A DNA stretch of 64,000 bases, taken from the NCBI GenBank assembly GCA_021792135.1, contig JAJYVF010000028.1, forward strand, positions 1 through 64,000, read 5' to 3'. The stretch is from Acidobacteriota bacterium (lineage in GTDB: Bacteria > Acidobacteriota > Terriglobia > Terriglobales > Acidobacteriaceae). Position 1 is the stretch's first letter. The number at the start of each line of letters is the position of its first letter. The position numbers were made by a program, and so were the translations under genes. A model generated the notes under the pieces. That model was not told the DNA's origin. It did not search any database and saw only the letters and a list, made by a program, of their open reading frames with translations. This document shows, piece after piece, positions 1 through 8,093 of the stretch.

Positions 1-179
1 CCGCCCTTCTTCGGCTCCAACTACGCTTCGACAACGCAGTTATGCCATGAAAAGACGGCCTTTCCAATCACTTTTCTCGATCCCACTCACCGCTCTCGAC
101 AACTTGCCTGTGAGAAATGCGGGCTAGCTCCGTGGATCTGCCGAAGTACGGGGTGGCGGTGCTGGAGGAGTAGAAATAA

Positions 180-1436
180 TCAGGAAAGAGCAGTGGAGGT
201 CTGCTGCGCGACGCTTCGCTGCCATATACGCGAAATGGCGCGCAGCACCGCTTTGGCGGGAATGAGATCGTCTTCGCCGGCGAAGACGATCTCGCCACTG
301 CGCTTCGCCAGCGGGCGGTAGTACCAGCGGCTGAAGAGGCAGAGGGAATCGGCGATTTCGCCGGGGCGGGCGCGCTGCTTCTTCGGTTGCGATGCGGAGC
401 GCAGAGGAGCGAGGGCATCGTCGAGGCGGCCCTGCAGTTCGTCGCGCGAGGCCGCGGTGACCACGGGAGCTTCCAGGGGAACGGCCTCCATCGCGCCGGC
501 CGGCTGGGCGAAGAGCGAGGTCGAACCGGCGGCTTCGTTGGGGTGGCGCATGCCGGTGACAGAGTAGAAAGCCGGTCCGCGCAGCGAGCCCTGGGCGAGC
601 AGGAAGAGCGCGACGTGTTCGGGCTCGGCCGCGGGCTGGATGAGGACGGCGTCCAGATGGGAGAGCGGTCGCACGGCCTCCGAGGTTTCGGCGGTGACGG
701 CTTCAGCCTTTACCAGGCGCGCGTGGAGTTCGGCGGCTCGCTCGAATTGGAGCAGTTCGGAGGCCTGCTCCCGCTCGCGTTGCAGCACCCTTTTGAGGCT
801 GGCGCCGCGGGTGCGGAGAAATGCCCGGACGGCAGCAGCCTCTTCGGCATAGCGCTCGTCGGTGCAGCCCTGGAAGCAGGGAGCGAGACACTTCTTCATC
901 TCGGAGTAGACGCAGCCGGGGAAGGCCGGATCCGGATCGAGGTCCTCGTAACAGCGGCGCAGCTTAAAGAGATCCAGCATATCTTCAAGGAAGGTTTCGG
1001 CGGCGGCCCGCGAGGGAAACGGGCCATAGAGATCGTCCATCCCGGATTTTGTGGCTTTGTTGGTTACATAAACACGGGGATACGCGTTCTCGACTGTCAT
1101 GCGCAGCAAAAAAGGGGTGCGCAGGTGCAGGCGCTTCCGGGCGCGTTCGCCAAAGACAGACCACGAGGCCTGGTAGAGCAGCAACAGCGATTCAAAATCG
1201 GAGCCGGTGAGCGCGTATTCGATGCGGGTTACGCGGCCGGCAAGCTGGAGGCGCTTCGTCTGATCGGGGCGGGGATCGAGGAGACGGCGCAGACGGCGGC
1301 GCAGGTTGGGCGTGCGGCTGATGTAGGGCTCGGCGCGCTCGTCCTGGGCGAAGAGGGCGAAGACGCCGGCGGCCGCGGGAATCTGCTCCCAGGCGGGCTG
1401 GGCGGCGTCGAAGGCGAGCTGATGGGGAAACATCAT
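180..1436 (-). CDS. UvrC-like GIY-YIG/UVR-domain protein, lacking the C-terminal nuclease half
   Basis: 418 residues, resembling only the N-terminal half of excinuclease subunit UvrC. The GIY-YIG region (residues about 20-55) is degenerate: GVF replaces GIY, YIS replaces YIG, and the ESLLLL stretch near residues 82-87 has Leu where UvrC carries its catalytic Glu. A CLAPC cysteine cluster near residue 190 and a UVR-type coiled segment (ELLQFERAAEL) follow, as in UvrC. The RNase H-like nuclease and HhH domains are absent. The ATG overlaps the pmbA stop as ATGA, so translation is probably coupled. The degenerate site suggests DNA binding or protein contact rather than 3' incision; that is inference. 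It may be the Cho-like partial UvrC family. Confidence 0.75.
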   Translation of the reverse strand: MMFPHQLAFDAAQPAWEQIPAAAGVFALFAQDERAEPYISRTPNLRRRLRRLLDPRPDQTKRLQLAGRVTRIEYALTGSDFESLLLLYQASWSVFGERARKRLHLRTPFLLRMTVENAYPRVYVTNKATKSGMDDLYGPFPSRAAAETFLEDMLDLFKLRRCYEDLDPDPAFPGCVYSEMKKCLAPCFQGCTDERYAEEAAAVRAFLRTRGASLKRVLQREREQASELLQFERAAELHARLVKAEAVTAETSEAVRPLSHLDAVLIQPAAEPEHVALFLLAQGSLRGPAFYSVTGMRHPNEAAGSTSLFAQPAGAMEAVPLEAPVVTAASRDELQGRLDDALAPLRSASQPKKQRARPGEIADSLCLFSRWYYRPLAKRSGEIVFAGEDDLIPAKAVLRAISRIWQRSVAQQTSTALS

Positions 1437-2827
1437 TCTCCGGCGATGGTCATGCCGTCGATGCGGAGGGTGGGCGCGACGGCGGAGCTGCGGAAGACGA
1501 GATCGCTGCCGATGGCGGCGATGTTGCGGAGCATCTCTTTGAGATTGCCGGCGATGGTGATCTCCTGGACGGGGAAGGTCAGTTCGCCGTTTTCGATCCA
1601 CAGGCCGGCTGCGCCGCGCGAGTAGTCGCCGGTGACAAGGTTCACGCCCTGGCCGAGAAGGCGCGTGACGTAGAGGCCGCGCGGGACGCCGCGGAGAATT
1701 TCCTGGGCGGATGGCGCGCCGGGCTCGAGATACAGGTTGCCCGCGGCGGTGTAGGGATTGCCGGCGAGGCCGCGGCCGGCGTTGCCCGTGCTCTTCATGC
1801 CCAGCTTGCGGCCGGTATAGGTGTTGAGGACATAGCTGCGCAGGATACCGCCTTCGACGATGACCGTGCGGCGGCTGGGGAGCCCTTCGCCGTCGAAAGG
1901 CGAGGTGCCGAAGCCACCCGGAATGGTGCCGTCGTCGACGATGGTGACGGAGGGATGGGCGATGGCTTCGCCGAGTTTGCCGGTAAAGATAGAAGCGCCG
2001 CGATAGATGGCATCGCCGGAGGCCGCGTCGAAGACCGCGCCAACGAGGCCGCGGGCGACCTCCGGCGCGAAGACCACCGGGGCCTGCTGCGTGGGGACGC
2101 GGCGGGCGCCGAGCATACGCAGCGTGCGGCGCGCGGCTTCGCGGCCGACGGACTCGGGGTCTTCGAGATCGCGGAAGGCGCGGGCCTGCGACCACCAGTA
2201 GTCGCGCTGCATTTCGCCATTGGCGCTCTGGGCGATGGGGCTGACGGCAATGGAGCAATACGAGGAGCGGTATTGGCCGGAGAAGCCGCGGGAGTTGGCG
2301 AAAATTCTGTGGCCGGTGGCGGCGTCGAAGCTGCCTCCGTCGCTGTTGAGCAGACGCGCGTCCACGGCGAGGGCGGCGGCTTCGGCGCGACGCGCCCAGG
2401 CGATGCGCTCCTCGATGGGGAGCGAGTAGACGTCGTCGTGGCAGAGGCCGAGGTCGCCGCTGAGCTGGCCGAACTCGGCGGGGTCGGGCAGACCGGCGAA
2501 GGGATCGACGGAGGCGACCTGGGCCAGGGCGACGGCTCCGCGCACGAGGTGCTCGATGCCCTCGGGGGTGAAATCGCTGGAGGAGGTGCTGGCGACGCGG
2601 TAGCCGTTGTCAGCCTGGAGGAGCACGCGCAGGCCCACGCCGCGCGAGCCGGACTCCTTCAGCGTCTCGACCTCGCCCATGCGGACGGTGGTGGAAAACT
2701 CGTCGCCTTCGCGAATGGTGACTTCGGCGTCGGAGGCTCCGGCGCGAAGGGCCTGGGCGACGATGCCGGTGGCGAGGGGAAGAAGATTCTCTCCTGTTGC
2801 GATGGGCCGAACTGCGGATTCCGCCAT
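1433..2827 (-). CDS. pmbA: TldE/PmbA family metalloprotease subunit
   Basis: 464 residues matching PmbA (TldE), the non-catalytic partner of TldD. In characterised cases the TldD-TldE heterodimer degrades or trims unfolded peptides, including leader peptides of modified peptides. The family pattern is visible in the N-terminal segment (GASDAEVTIREGDEF) and in the C-terminal half (GGFGTSPFDGEG, followed by MKSTGNAGRG). The TldD-type HExxxH motif is absent, as expected for PmbA. The probable partner tldD lies about 3 kb downstream on the same strand. The gene is translationally coupled to the UvrC-like gene that follows. Confidence 0.9.
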   Translation of the reverse strand: MAESAVRPIATGENLLPLATGIVAQALRAGASDAEVTIREGDEFSTTVRMGEVETLKESGSRGVGLRVLLQADNGYRVASTSSSDFTPEGIEHLVRGAVALAQVASVDPFAGLPDPAEFGQLSGDLGLCHDDVYSLPIEERIAWARRAEAAALAVDARLLNSDGGSFDAATGHRIFANSRGFSGQYRSSYCSIAVSPIAQSANGEMQRDYWWSQARAFRDLEDPESVGREAARRTLRMLGARRVPTQQAPVVFAPEVARGLVGAVFDAASGDAIYRGASIFTGKLGEAIAHPSVTIVDDGTIPGGFGTSPFDGEGLPSRRTVIVEGGILRSYVLNTYTGRKLGMKSTGNAGRGLAGNPYTAAGNLYLEPGAPSAQEILRGVPRGLYVTRLLGQGVNLVTGDYSRGAAGLWIENGELTFPVQEITIAGNLKEMLRNIAAIGSDLVFRSSAVAPTLRIDGMTIAGE

Positions 2828-2891
2828 CCTTCCAAACTACCAAAGGCAGTTCGAGCGAACCGACGGGCCCTGCACGAATTTCCGTTCCCTG

Positions 2892-3614
2892 TTACCAGCC
2901 CATCTGGCTCATGCGCTCCTGGATCAGGGCGCTGTAGCGGTTCATGCGCTGGGGACGTCGCCTGCGGGGAGCGGGGAGAATCGCAGCGAGCCGCGCCGCC
3001 TGGTCGCGGTCGATATTGCGGGCTGAGGTTTGGTCCCAGGTGCGGCATGCCGCCTCCGCGCCGTAGATGCCCGGACCCCATTCGACCACGTTGAGGTAGA
3101 GTTCCAGGATGCGGCGCTTGCCGAGGACGAATTCGGCCACCGGCACCAGCGTGGCCTCCGCGCCCTTGCGGAGGAAGGAGCGGCCCGTTCCGAAGAAGAG
3201 GTTTTTCACGAGTTGCTGCGTCAGGGTGGAGGCTCCGCGCAGGCGATGGCCTTGCATATCCTCGTCGGCGGCGATCTGGATCTGGTGCCAGTCGAAGCCG
3301 CGGTGCTGATAGAAGCGCGCGTCCTCGGCGGCGATGACCGCGTGCTGGAGATTGGGCGAGATCCGGGTGAGCGGAACGAACTGGCAGCGTTTGTGATAGG
3401 GAGTGTGGTTGATCCATGCCTGCAGGCGGCGCTCGATCTGTACGGCGGTGGTCGGCGGGTCGATCCAGCGGGCGGCCACGAGGAGCAGAGCGGCGAGGGA
3501 CCACAGCGACAGGACCGCGATGACGAGCCATCCTGCCAGGGACTGGAAGAGGCCGCGGGATCGCAGCGAGCCCTTCCGGGGCCGGGTCCCGGGCAGTTTG
3601 GATGGTCTTGTCAC
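2892..3614 (-). CDS. mtgA: Monofunctional biosynthetic peptidoglycan transglycosylase
   Basis: 240 residues of the GT51 family, which polymerises lipid II glycan strands at the inner membrane. One N-terminal membrane segment (about residues 28-48) precedes the catalytic domain. Family motifs are clear: AEDARFYQHRGFDW with the catalytic Glu, RGASTLTQQLVKNLF, and KRRILELYLNVVEWG. No transpeptidase domain follows, and the length fits MtgA. The start is a GTG (MTRPSKL) with only a weak ribosome binding site. The neighbouring genes are not cell-wall genes. Confidence 0.92.
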   Translation of the reverse strand: MTRPSKLPGTRPRKGSLRSRGLFQSLAGWLVIAVLSLWSLAALLLVAARWIDPPTTAVQIERRLQAWINHTPYHKRCQFVPLTRISPNLQHAVIAAEDARFYQHRGFDWHQIQIAADEDMQGHRLRGASTLTQQLVKNLFFGTGRSFLRKGAEATLVPVAEFVLGKRRILELYLNVVEWGPGIYGAEAACRTWDQTSARNIDRDQAARLAAILPAPRRRRPQRMNRYSALIQERMSQMGW

Positions 3615-3803
3615 TCTTCAGAATGATAGCGGGGGGTAGGTTCGCAGCCGGTGGCCGATCTTATGCGCGTACGGACGGAAGTGCTGCGAGGTGGTCTTCG
3701 CGGGCGGAAATCGTTCAGAAAAACTCGCGTTCCGACCCCTCGGAGATCAGACGGGAAACGCTCCGATGGTGATCTGCCAACGCTCTGGTAGACTTTGGCG
3801 GCC

Positions 3804-4685
3804 ATGAAATTGTTCGCTCTTCGTGTTCTCTGCAGTGCGCTATCCCTGGTGGCGGTCGCAGCCGCGCAGGAGGTCATTCCTCTTTATCCCGGGGGCGCGC
3901 CCGGCTCCGGCCAGGAGAACTATCCGGAGCAGCACTACTTTTCCAAAGCCTGGAAGGCAGAGGTGGTCACCAATGTGACCAGGCCCACTCTCACGCTCTT
4001 CAAGCCCTCTCCGGGACGGAAGAACGGCACCGCCATCGTGGTCTGCCCGGGCGGCGGTTTCATGGCCCTGTCCATCGCCAACGAGGGAACAGAGGTGGCG
4101 AAGTATCTGGCCGCGAAAGGCTTGACAGCGTTTGTACTGAAATATCGCGTCGCCCACACGGAAGGGGACGCGACCGAGGAGTTCCAGAAACTGTTCTTCT
4201 CGGACAGGCAGAAGCTCGGTGAGATGCTGAAGAGCGACGAACCGCTGGCCTTTGCAGATGGGTTGGCGGCGGTGAAATATGTACGGCAGCACGCGAAGGA
4301 GTGGGGCGTTTCACCCGATCGCGTGGGGATCATCGGATTCTCCGCGGGAGGAGGCATCGCGGAGGGCGTGGCCTTCCATTACGCGTCGGATGGACGGCCC
4401 GCCTTCGTCGCGCTCCTCTATCCAGGCGGATTCTCCGGCGATGTCCCGGTTCCATCGGACGCGCCGCCCCTGTTCGTTGCCGCCGCGACCGACGATTCGC
4501 TGGGGCTGGCGCCGCAAGCCGTTGCGATCTACGAGAAGTGGGCGGCTGCTCACAAATCGGCGGAGCTGCTCATGTTCGCAAAGGGTGGGCACGGCTTCGG
4601 AATGCACAGGCAGAATGCTCCTGCGGATCACTGGATCGAGCAGTTCACGGATTGGTTACAGTTTCAGGGCTTTGTCAACAAATAA
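3804..4685 (+). CDS. Secreted alpha/beta hydrolase (acetyl-xylan-esterase-like)
   Basis: 293 residues with a signal peptide (MKLFALRVLCSALSLVAVAAAQ). The fold is that of the esterase/lipase family often annotated as BD-FAE or xylanase-associated esterase. An oxyanion PGGGF motif is followed by the nucleophile elbow GFSAGG (Ser about 180), a DDS acidic region (FVAAATDDSLGLAP) and a C-terminal KGGHGFGMH with the catalytic His. It is likely periplasmic or secreted and acts on polysaccharide esters; the substrate is inferred. A -10-like TAGACT at 3789-3794 ends 9 bases before the ATG and no Shine-Dalgarno is evident, so the leader may be very short. Confidence 0.85.
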   Translation: MKLFALRVLCSALSLVAVAAAQEVIPLYPGGAPGSGQENYPEQHYFSKAWKAEVVTNVTRPTLTLFKPSPGRKNGTAIVVCPGGGFMALSIANEGTEVAKYLAAKGLTAFVLKYRVAHTEGDATEEFQKLFFSDRQKLGEMLKSDEPLAFADGLAAVKYVRQHAKEWGVSPDRVGIIGFSAGGGIAEGVAFHYASDGRPAFVALLYPGGFSGDVPVPSDAPPLFVAAATDDSLGLAPQAVAIYEKWAAAHKSAELLMFAKGGHGFGMHRQNAPADHWIEQFTDWLQFQGFVNK

Positions 4686-4741
4686 GCGCCGGGTGATCTG
4701 GTTCCGGAGGATACCGGGATAAGAACCAGAGAGCTCTCTCT

Positions 4742-4747
4742 TAGAAT
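4742..4747 (+). promoter_or_regulatory. Candidate -10 box for a leaderless mRNA
   Basis: TAGAAT ends 6 bases before the ATG at 4754, with no Shine-Dalgarno sequence between. This spacing predicts transcription starting at or next to the A of the start codon. No convincing -35 box is seen. Similar layouts occur at other genes in this window. Confidence 0.45.
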
Positions 4748-4753
4748 GGCCCC

Positions 4754-4996
4754 ATGCATGCCGTGGTCGTGTATTCGCGCAAGGGGTGTCATCTCTGTGA
4801 CATCGTGAAGGAGACGCTCACCGAGATTCAGGGCAAGGCCGACTTCCAGTGGCGTGAGGTGGATATCGACGCGGATCCCGAATTGCTACAGAAATATAAC
4901 GACGAGGTGCCCGTCGTCTTCATCGATGGGCGCAAGGCTTTCAAGTACCGGATGGACGGCCAGCAGTTTCTGCGGATCGTGGCGGGGAGAGGGTAG
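4754..4996 (+). CDS. Glutaredoxin-like thiol-disulfide protein
   Basis: 80 residues with a thioredoxin fold of the DUF836/glutaredoxin-like type. The redox motif CHLC lies at about residues 12-15 (SRKGCHLCDIVKE), the cis-Pro segment is EVPVVFIDG, and a helix ends the protein. It probably acts in cytosolic thiol-disulfide exchange; the partner is unknown. It follows the hydrolase by 68 bases on the same strand but appears to have its own promoter. Confidence 0.85.
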   Translation: MHAVVVYSRKGCHLCDIVKETLTEIQGKADFQWREVDIDADPELLQKYNDEVPVVFIDGRKAFKYRMDGQQFLRIVAGRG

Positions 4997-5154
4997 AGTT
5001 TCGCGGCGCTTCGCCGAGCTATCGTACTCATATCCTGCCCGGTCCGATCACCGGCGAACGATCTCGGGCCATGATGCGGTCTCGTGCACGGCGTCAGAGT
5101 GCAGCTTTTCCCGCGAGTGCAATGACCAGTTCCTATGCTGAGGAGGTGCTGCGA

Positions 5155-5580
5155 ATGGCGGGAACAGAGACACAAGTGCTGTTCATTGCAGGCTTCGGTC
5201 CGATTGATCGGAACATTGCGGAAAGTCGCAACCTGTATGGCGATAGTCTTGGCATCCGCTTCAAAGAGGATTCCGGCGGATATCTGTACACAGGCGGCAT
5301 TGAAGGCGCGAAGCACTTTGCGTTGTGGCCTCTCTCTCAGGCAGCTCAGTCCTGCTTCGGAAGCGAATTGTGGCTCGACGGCATTCCGGTTCCGCAGGCA
5401 TGGCTGGAATTCGAGGTGGAAGACGTGCAGAAAGCCACGGCTGATCTCGAAGCGCACGGATATCGAATGCTCATTAAGAACAAGAAGGAGCCATGGGGCC
5501 AAACGGTAAGCCGGTTTCTCTCACCCGAGGGCCTGCTGGTCGGTGTCACGTTCACTCCGTCGATGCGGGAACCGAGGTGA
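5155..5580 (+). CDS. VOC-fold (glyoxalase/bleomycin-resistance-like) protein
   Basis: About 141 residues of the vicinal-oxygen-chelate superfamily. Paired beta-alpha-beta modules are visible: an N-terminal half with RNLYGDSLGIRF and a C-terminal half with WLEFEVEDVQKATADLEAHGY and TVSRFLSPEGLLVGV. The substrate cannot be told from sequence. The frame stays open to 5071, but the ATG at 5155 is chosen because a perfect AGGAGG (5141-5146) lies 8 bases before it. Metal ligands are not obvious, so it may be a binding protein rather than an enzyme. Confidence 0.75.
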   Translation: MAGTETQVLFIAGFGPIDRNIAESRNLYGDSLGIRFKEDSGGYLYTGGIEGAKHFALWPLSQAAQSCFGSELWLDGIPVPQAWLEFEVEDVQKATADLEAHGYRMLIKNKKEPWGQTVSRFLSPEGLLVGVTFTPSMREPR

Positions 5581-5702
5581 ACCTCTGCTCAGAGGCCACA
5601 GTCGCATAGCAGGAGACACACTTCCAAATCCAGGGTTGTGAAGTTAATCGGTACCCGTCGCCGGAACCGGCATCTCGGAACCTGCCATTGCGTTCGATCC
5701 AT

Positions 5703-7130
5703 CTATCTTCCCGTACCGCCGACAGTCATGCGATCCAGCTTGACGGAGGGCATCCCGACGCCGACAGGGACGCTCTGGCCGTCCTTGCCGCAGGTGCCGA
5801 TGCCTTCGTCGAGCGCCAGATCGTTGCCGACCATCGAGACGTGTTTGAGCGCTTCGGGGCCATTGCCAATCAGCGTGGCATCACGGACGGGTGCCGTCAC
5901 TTTGCCGTCCTCGATGAGATAGGCTTCCGATGCGGAGAAGACGAATTTGCCGCTGGTGATGTCCACCTGCCCTCCGCCGAAGTTCACCGCATAGAGGCCT
6001 CGTTTGACGCTGCGGAGGATGTCTTCGGGTGCGTCTTCGCCGGCGAGCATGTAGGTGTTGGTCATGCGCGGCATGGGGATCTGTTGATAGCTCTCGCGGC
6101 GGCCGTTGCCGGTGGAGGGGATGCCCATGAGGCGCGCGGAGAGCTTGTCGCTCATGTAGCCCCTGAGGATTCCGTTTTCGATGAGCACCGTCTCCTGAGT
6201 TGCGGCGCCTTCGTCGTCGACGTTGAGGGAGCCACGGCGGGAGGGCATGCGGCCGTTGTCCACCACGGTCACTTTGCTGCTGGCCACGGGACATCCGGCG
6301 AGGCCGGCGAAGGCGGAGGTCTTCTTGCGGTTGAAGTCGGCCTCGAGGCCGTGTCCCACAGCTTCGTGCAGCAGGACGCCGGGCCAGCCGGGGCCGAGGA
6401 CGACTTCCATTTCGCCGGCGGGCGCGGCGACGGCGCTGAGCTGCAGGATCGCCGTGCGTGTCGCCTCTTCGGCAAAGTGCTCGGGGCTCTTCGAGCCGGT
6501 GAAGTAGTTGATCTCGACGCGTCCACCGCCGCCGGAGGTGCCGCGGGCGGTGCGCTCACCTTCTTTGGCGAGCACGAAGACGCTCATCCGGGCCAGCGGC
6601 TGGGTGTCGCTGGCTAAAGTGCCATCGGAGGCAGCGATCAGGATGCGCCGCAACTCATCGGCATAGCTGGCGCGGACCTGAGTGATGCGCGGGTCGTAGC
6701 CGCGAGCGGCGCGGTCGGCGCGGTCCAGGAGATCGAGGCGGGCGGCGAGGTTGGTGTCGAGTTCGGCGGCGGGAGCGGGGTAGAGGCTGGGGGCTTCGGT
6801 TTCGGTAAATCCCTGGATGGGCTGTTTTGCCGGGCCGCTGGCGATGAGAGCGGCAGTGCGGGCGGCGCGCAGCAGGCGATCAGTGGAGAGGTCGTCGGTG
6901 TAGGCGTAGCCGGTGCGCTCGCCGCTGACGACACGCACGCCGCATCCGGCGCTGACGCCCTGGCTGGCGGATTTGACGATGGATTCATCGAGGCCGAGGG
7001 AGGTCGCCGCGACCGATTCGAAGTAGAGGTCGGCGTAGTCGCCGCCGGCGGAGAGAGCCTCGCTCAGGCAGCGCTCCAGCAGCCGCTCGGTAATCCCGAA
7101 CTTTTCGAAGAAGTAGCGCTTATGATCCAC
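5703..7130 (-). CDS. tldD: Metalloprotease TldD
   Basis: 475 residues, the catalytic subunit of the TldD-TldE peptidase. The zinc motif HEAVGHGLEAD (HExxxH type) is intact. Other family segments include GDYADLYFES near the N-terminus and GTCGKDGQSVPVGVGMP near the C-terminus. The start is a GTG at 7130 with a GGGAGGG ribosome binding site about 7 bases upstream; no ATG fits. pmbA, its expected partner, is about 3 kb away on the same strand, separated by four genes. A divergent His-rich peptide gene begins 157 bases upstream. Confidence 0.93.
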   Translation of the reverse strand: MDHKRYFFEKFGITERLLERCLSEALSAGGDYADLYFESVAATSLGLDESIVKSASQGVSAGCGVRVVSGERTGYAYTDDLSTDRLLRAARTAALIASGPAKQPIQGFTETEAPSLYPAPAAELDTNLAARLDLLDRADRAARGYDPRITQVRASYADELRRILIAASDGTLASDTQPLARMSVFVLAKEGERTARGTSGGGGRVEINYFTGSKSPEHFAEEATRTAILQLSAVAAPAGEMEVVLGPGWPGVLLHEAVGHGLEADFNRKKTSAFAGLAGCPVASSKVTVVDNGRMPSRRGSLNVDDEGAATQETVLIENGILRGYMSDKLSARLMGIPSTGNGRRESYQQIPMPRMTNTYMLAGEDAPEDILRSVKRGLYAVNFGGGQVDITSGKFVFSASEAYLIEDGKVTAPVRDATLIGNGPEALKHVSMVGNDLALDEGIGTCGKDGQSVPVGVGMPSVKLDRMTVGGTGR

Positions 7131-7287
7131 AGCAAGCCCTCCCGACGGCTCTCCTTTCAGGATAATGTGCCGGGCTTCTGCGTGCCTGTGGCGGGTGGTG
7201 CCGGGGTGCGTACTGTGGGGTTGTTCCTCCGGTGCCTGACCGGATTTCCACGCGGCCGCGGGAGGCCGGCCGTGCAATGATAGGCGC

Positions 7288-7413
7288 ATGAAGAAGATTG
7301 CTCTGCTGTCTCTGGTGCTGGCGTTCTCGGCCTCGGCCTTTGCCGCCACGAAACATCATCACCACCACCATCATCATCACCACACCACCAAGACTCATCA
7401 GCCTGCGCACTGA
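7288..7413 (+). CDS. Small exported histidine-rich peptide
   Basis: A 41-codon ORF. The first 19-20 residues form a textbook signal peptide: MKK, then the hydrophobic LLSLVLAFSASAFA with an AFA-A cleavage site. The mature part is about 21 residues: ATK, ten consecutive histidines encoded by mixed CAT and CAC codons, then TTKTHQPAH. Mixed codon use argues for selection on protein sequence rather than a simple DNA repeat. The mature peptide could bind Ni, Zn, Cu or Co in the periplasm; this is inference. It is divergent from tldD and lies 85 bases before the DinB-like gene. Confidence 0.7.
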   Translation: MKKIALLSLVLAFSASAFAATKHHHHHHHHHHTTKTHQPAH

Positions 7414-7498
7414 TCCGGACGGGGCGCGGAGCGGCGCCCCGCCTAGCCAGGGAGTACGTGCTTGTCGCGGTGCGCGTCTTTGTGTACCTTTTCGGGGT

Positions 7499-8047
7499 AT
7501 GAGCACGCCACCTGTCGCCACACCCGGGAAGGATCGGCGGTATCCGATTGGGAGATACCGCCGCGACGAGGCCGAAATCGCGAATCATGCCGCTGCGATC
7601 GCGACCCTGGCAGCGCTGCCGGAGAATCTGCGATCCGCGGTCTACGGCCTGAGCGAGGCGCAGCTGAACACGCCTTATCGTGAAGGCGGGTGGACGGTTC
7701 GCCAGCTGGTGCACCATATCGCGGACAGCCATCTGACGGCCTATATGCGCATTCGTCTGGCCCTGACGGAAGACTGGCCCACGGTGAAGCCCTACGACGA
7801 GAAGACGTGGGCGGAACTGGCGGATGCGCGCACCGGCCCTGTGGACCTCTCGCTGGAACTGCTCGACGGGCTGCATGCGCGCTGGGCGCTGCTGCTGCGG
7901 TCGCTCACCGAGGAGCAGTGGGAGCGGGGCTACACCCATCCGGAACGCGGACGGCAATCCATTGCCGAGGCGATGGCCATGTACGAGTGGCACTCCCGCC
8001 ATCATGTGGCGCACATTGTGGAATTACGAAAGCGTATGAACTGGTGA
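7499..8047 (+). CDS. DinB/YfiT-family putative metal-dependent hydrolase or thiol transferase
   Basis: 182 residues of the four-helix DinB superfamily, closest in pattern to YfiT/BstA (N-terminal PIGRY segment, GGWTVRQLVHHIADSH). Putative metal ligands are the His residues in LVHHIADSH and in EWHSRHHVAHI. Family members include S-transferases and putative hydrolases; the substrate here is unknown. The ATG at 7499 is chosen because the family N-terminus begins just after it. The upstream in-frame extension overlaps the His-rich peptide gene and is unlikely to be translated. Confidence 0.82.
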   Translation: MSTPPVATPGKDRRYPIGRYRRDEAEIANHAAAIATLAALPENLRSAVYGLSEAQLNTPYREGGWTVRQLVHHIADSHLTAYMRIRLALTEDWPTVKPYDEKTWAELADARTGPVDLSLELLDGLHARWALLLRSLTEEQWERGYTHPERGRQSIAEAMAMYEWHSRHHVAHIVELRKRMNW

Positions 8048-8093
8048 GCTTTTCCCTTGCCGGGGCAGCGGAGGGCAGGGAAGATCGGGATAC

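Noticed and set aside
1-179. Possible 3' end of a gene before the UvrC-like gene
   Set aside because: An open plus-strand frame runs through it but has no recognisable protein pattern, and it continues antisense into the UvrC-like gene.
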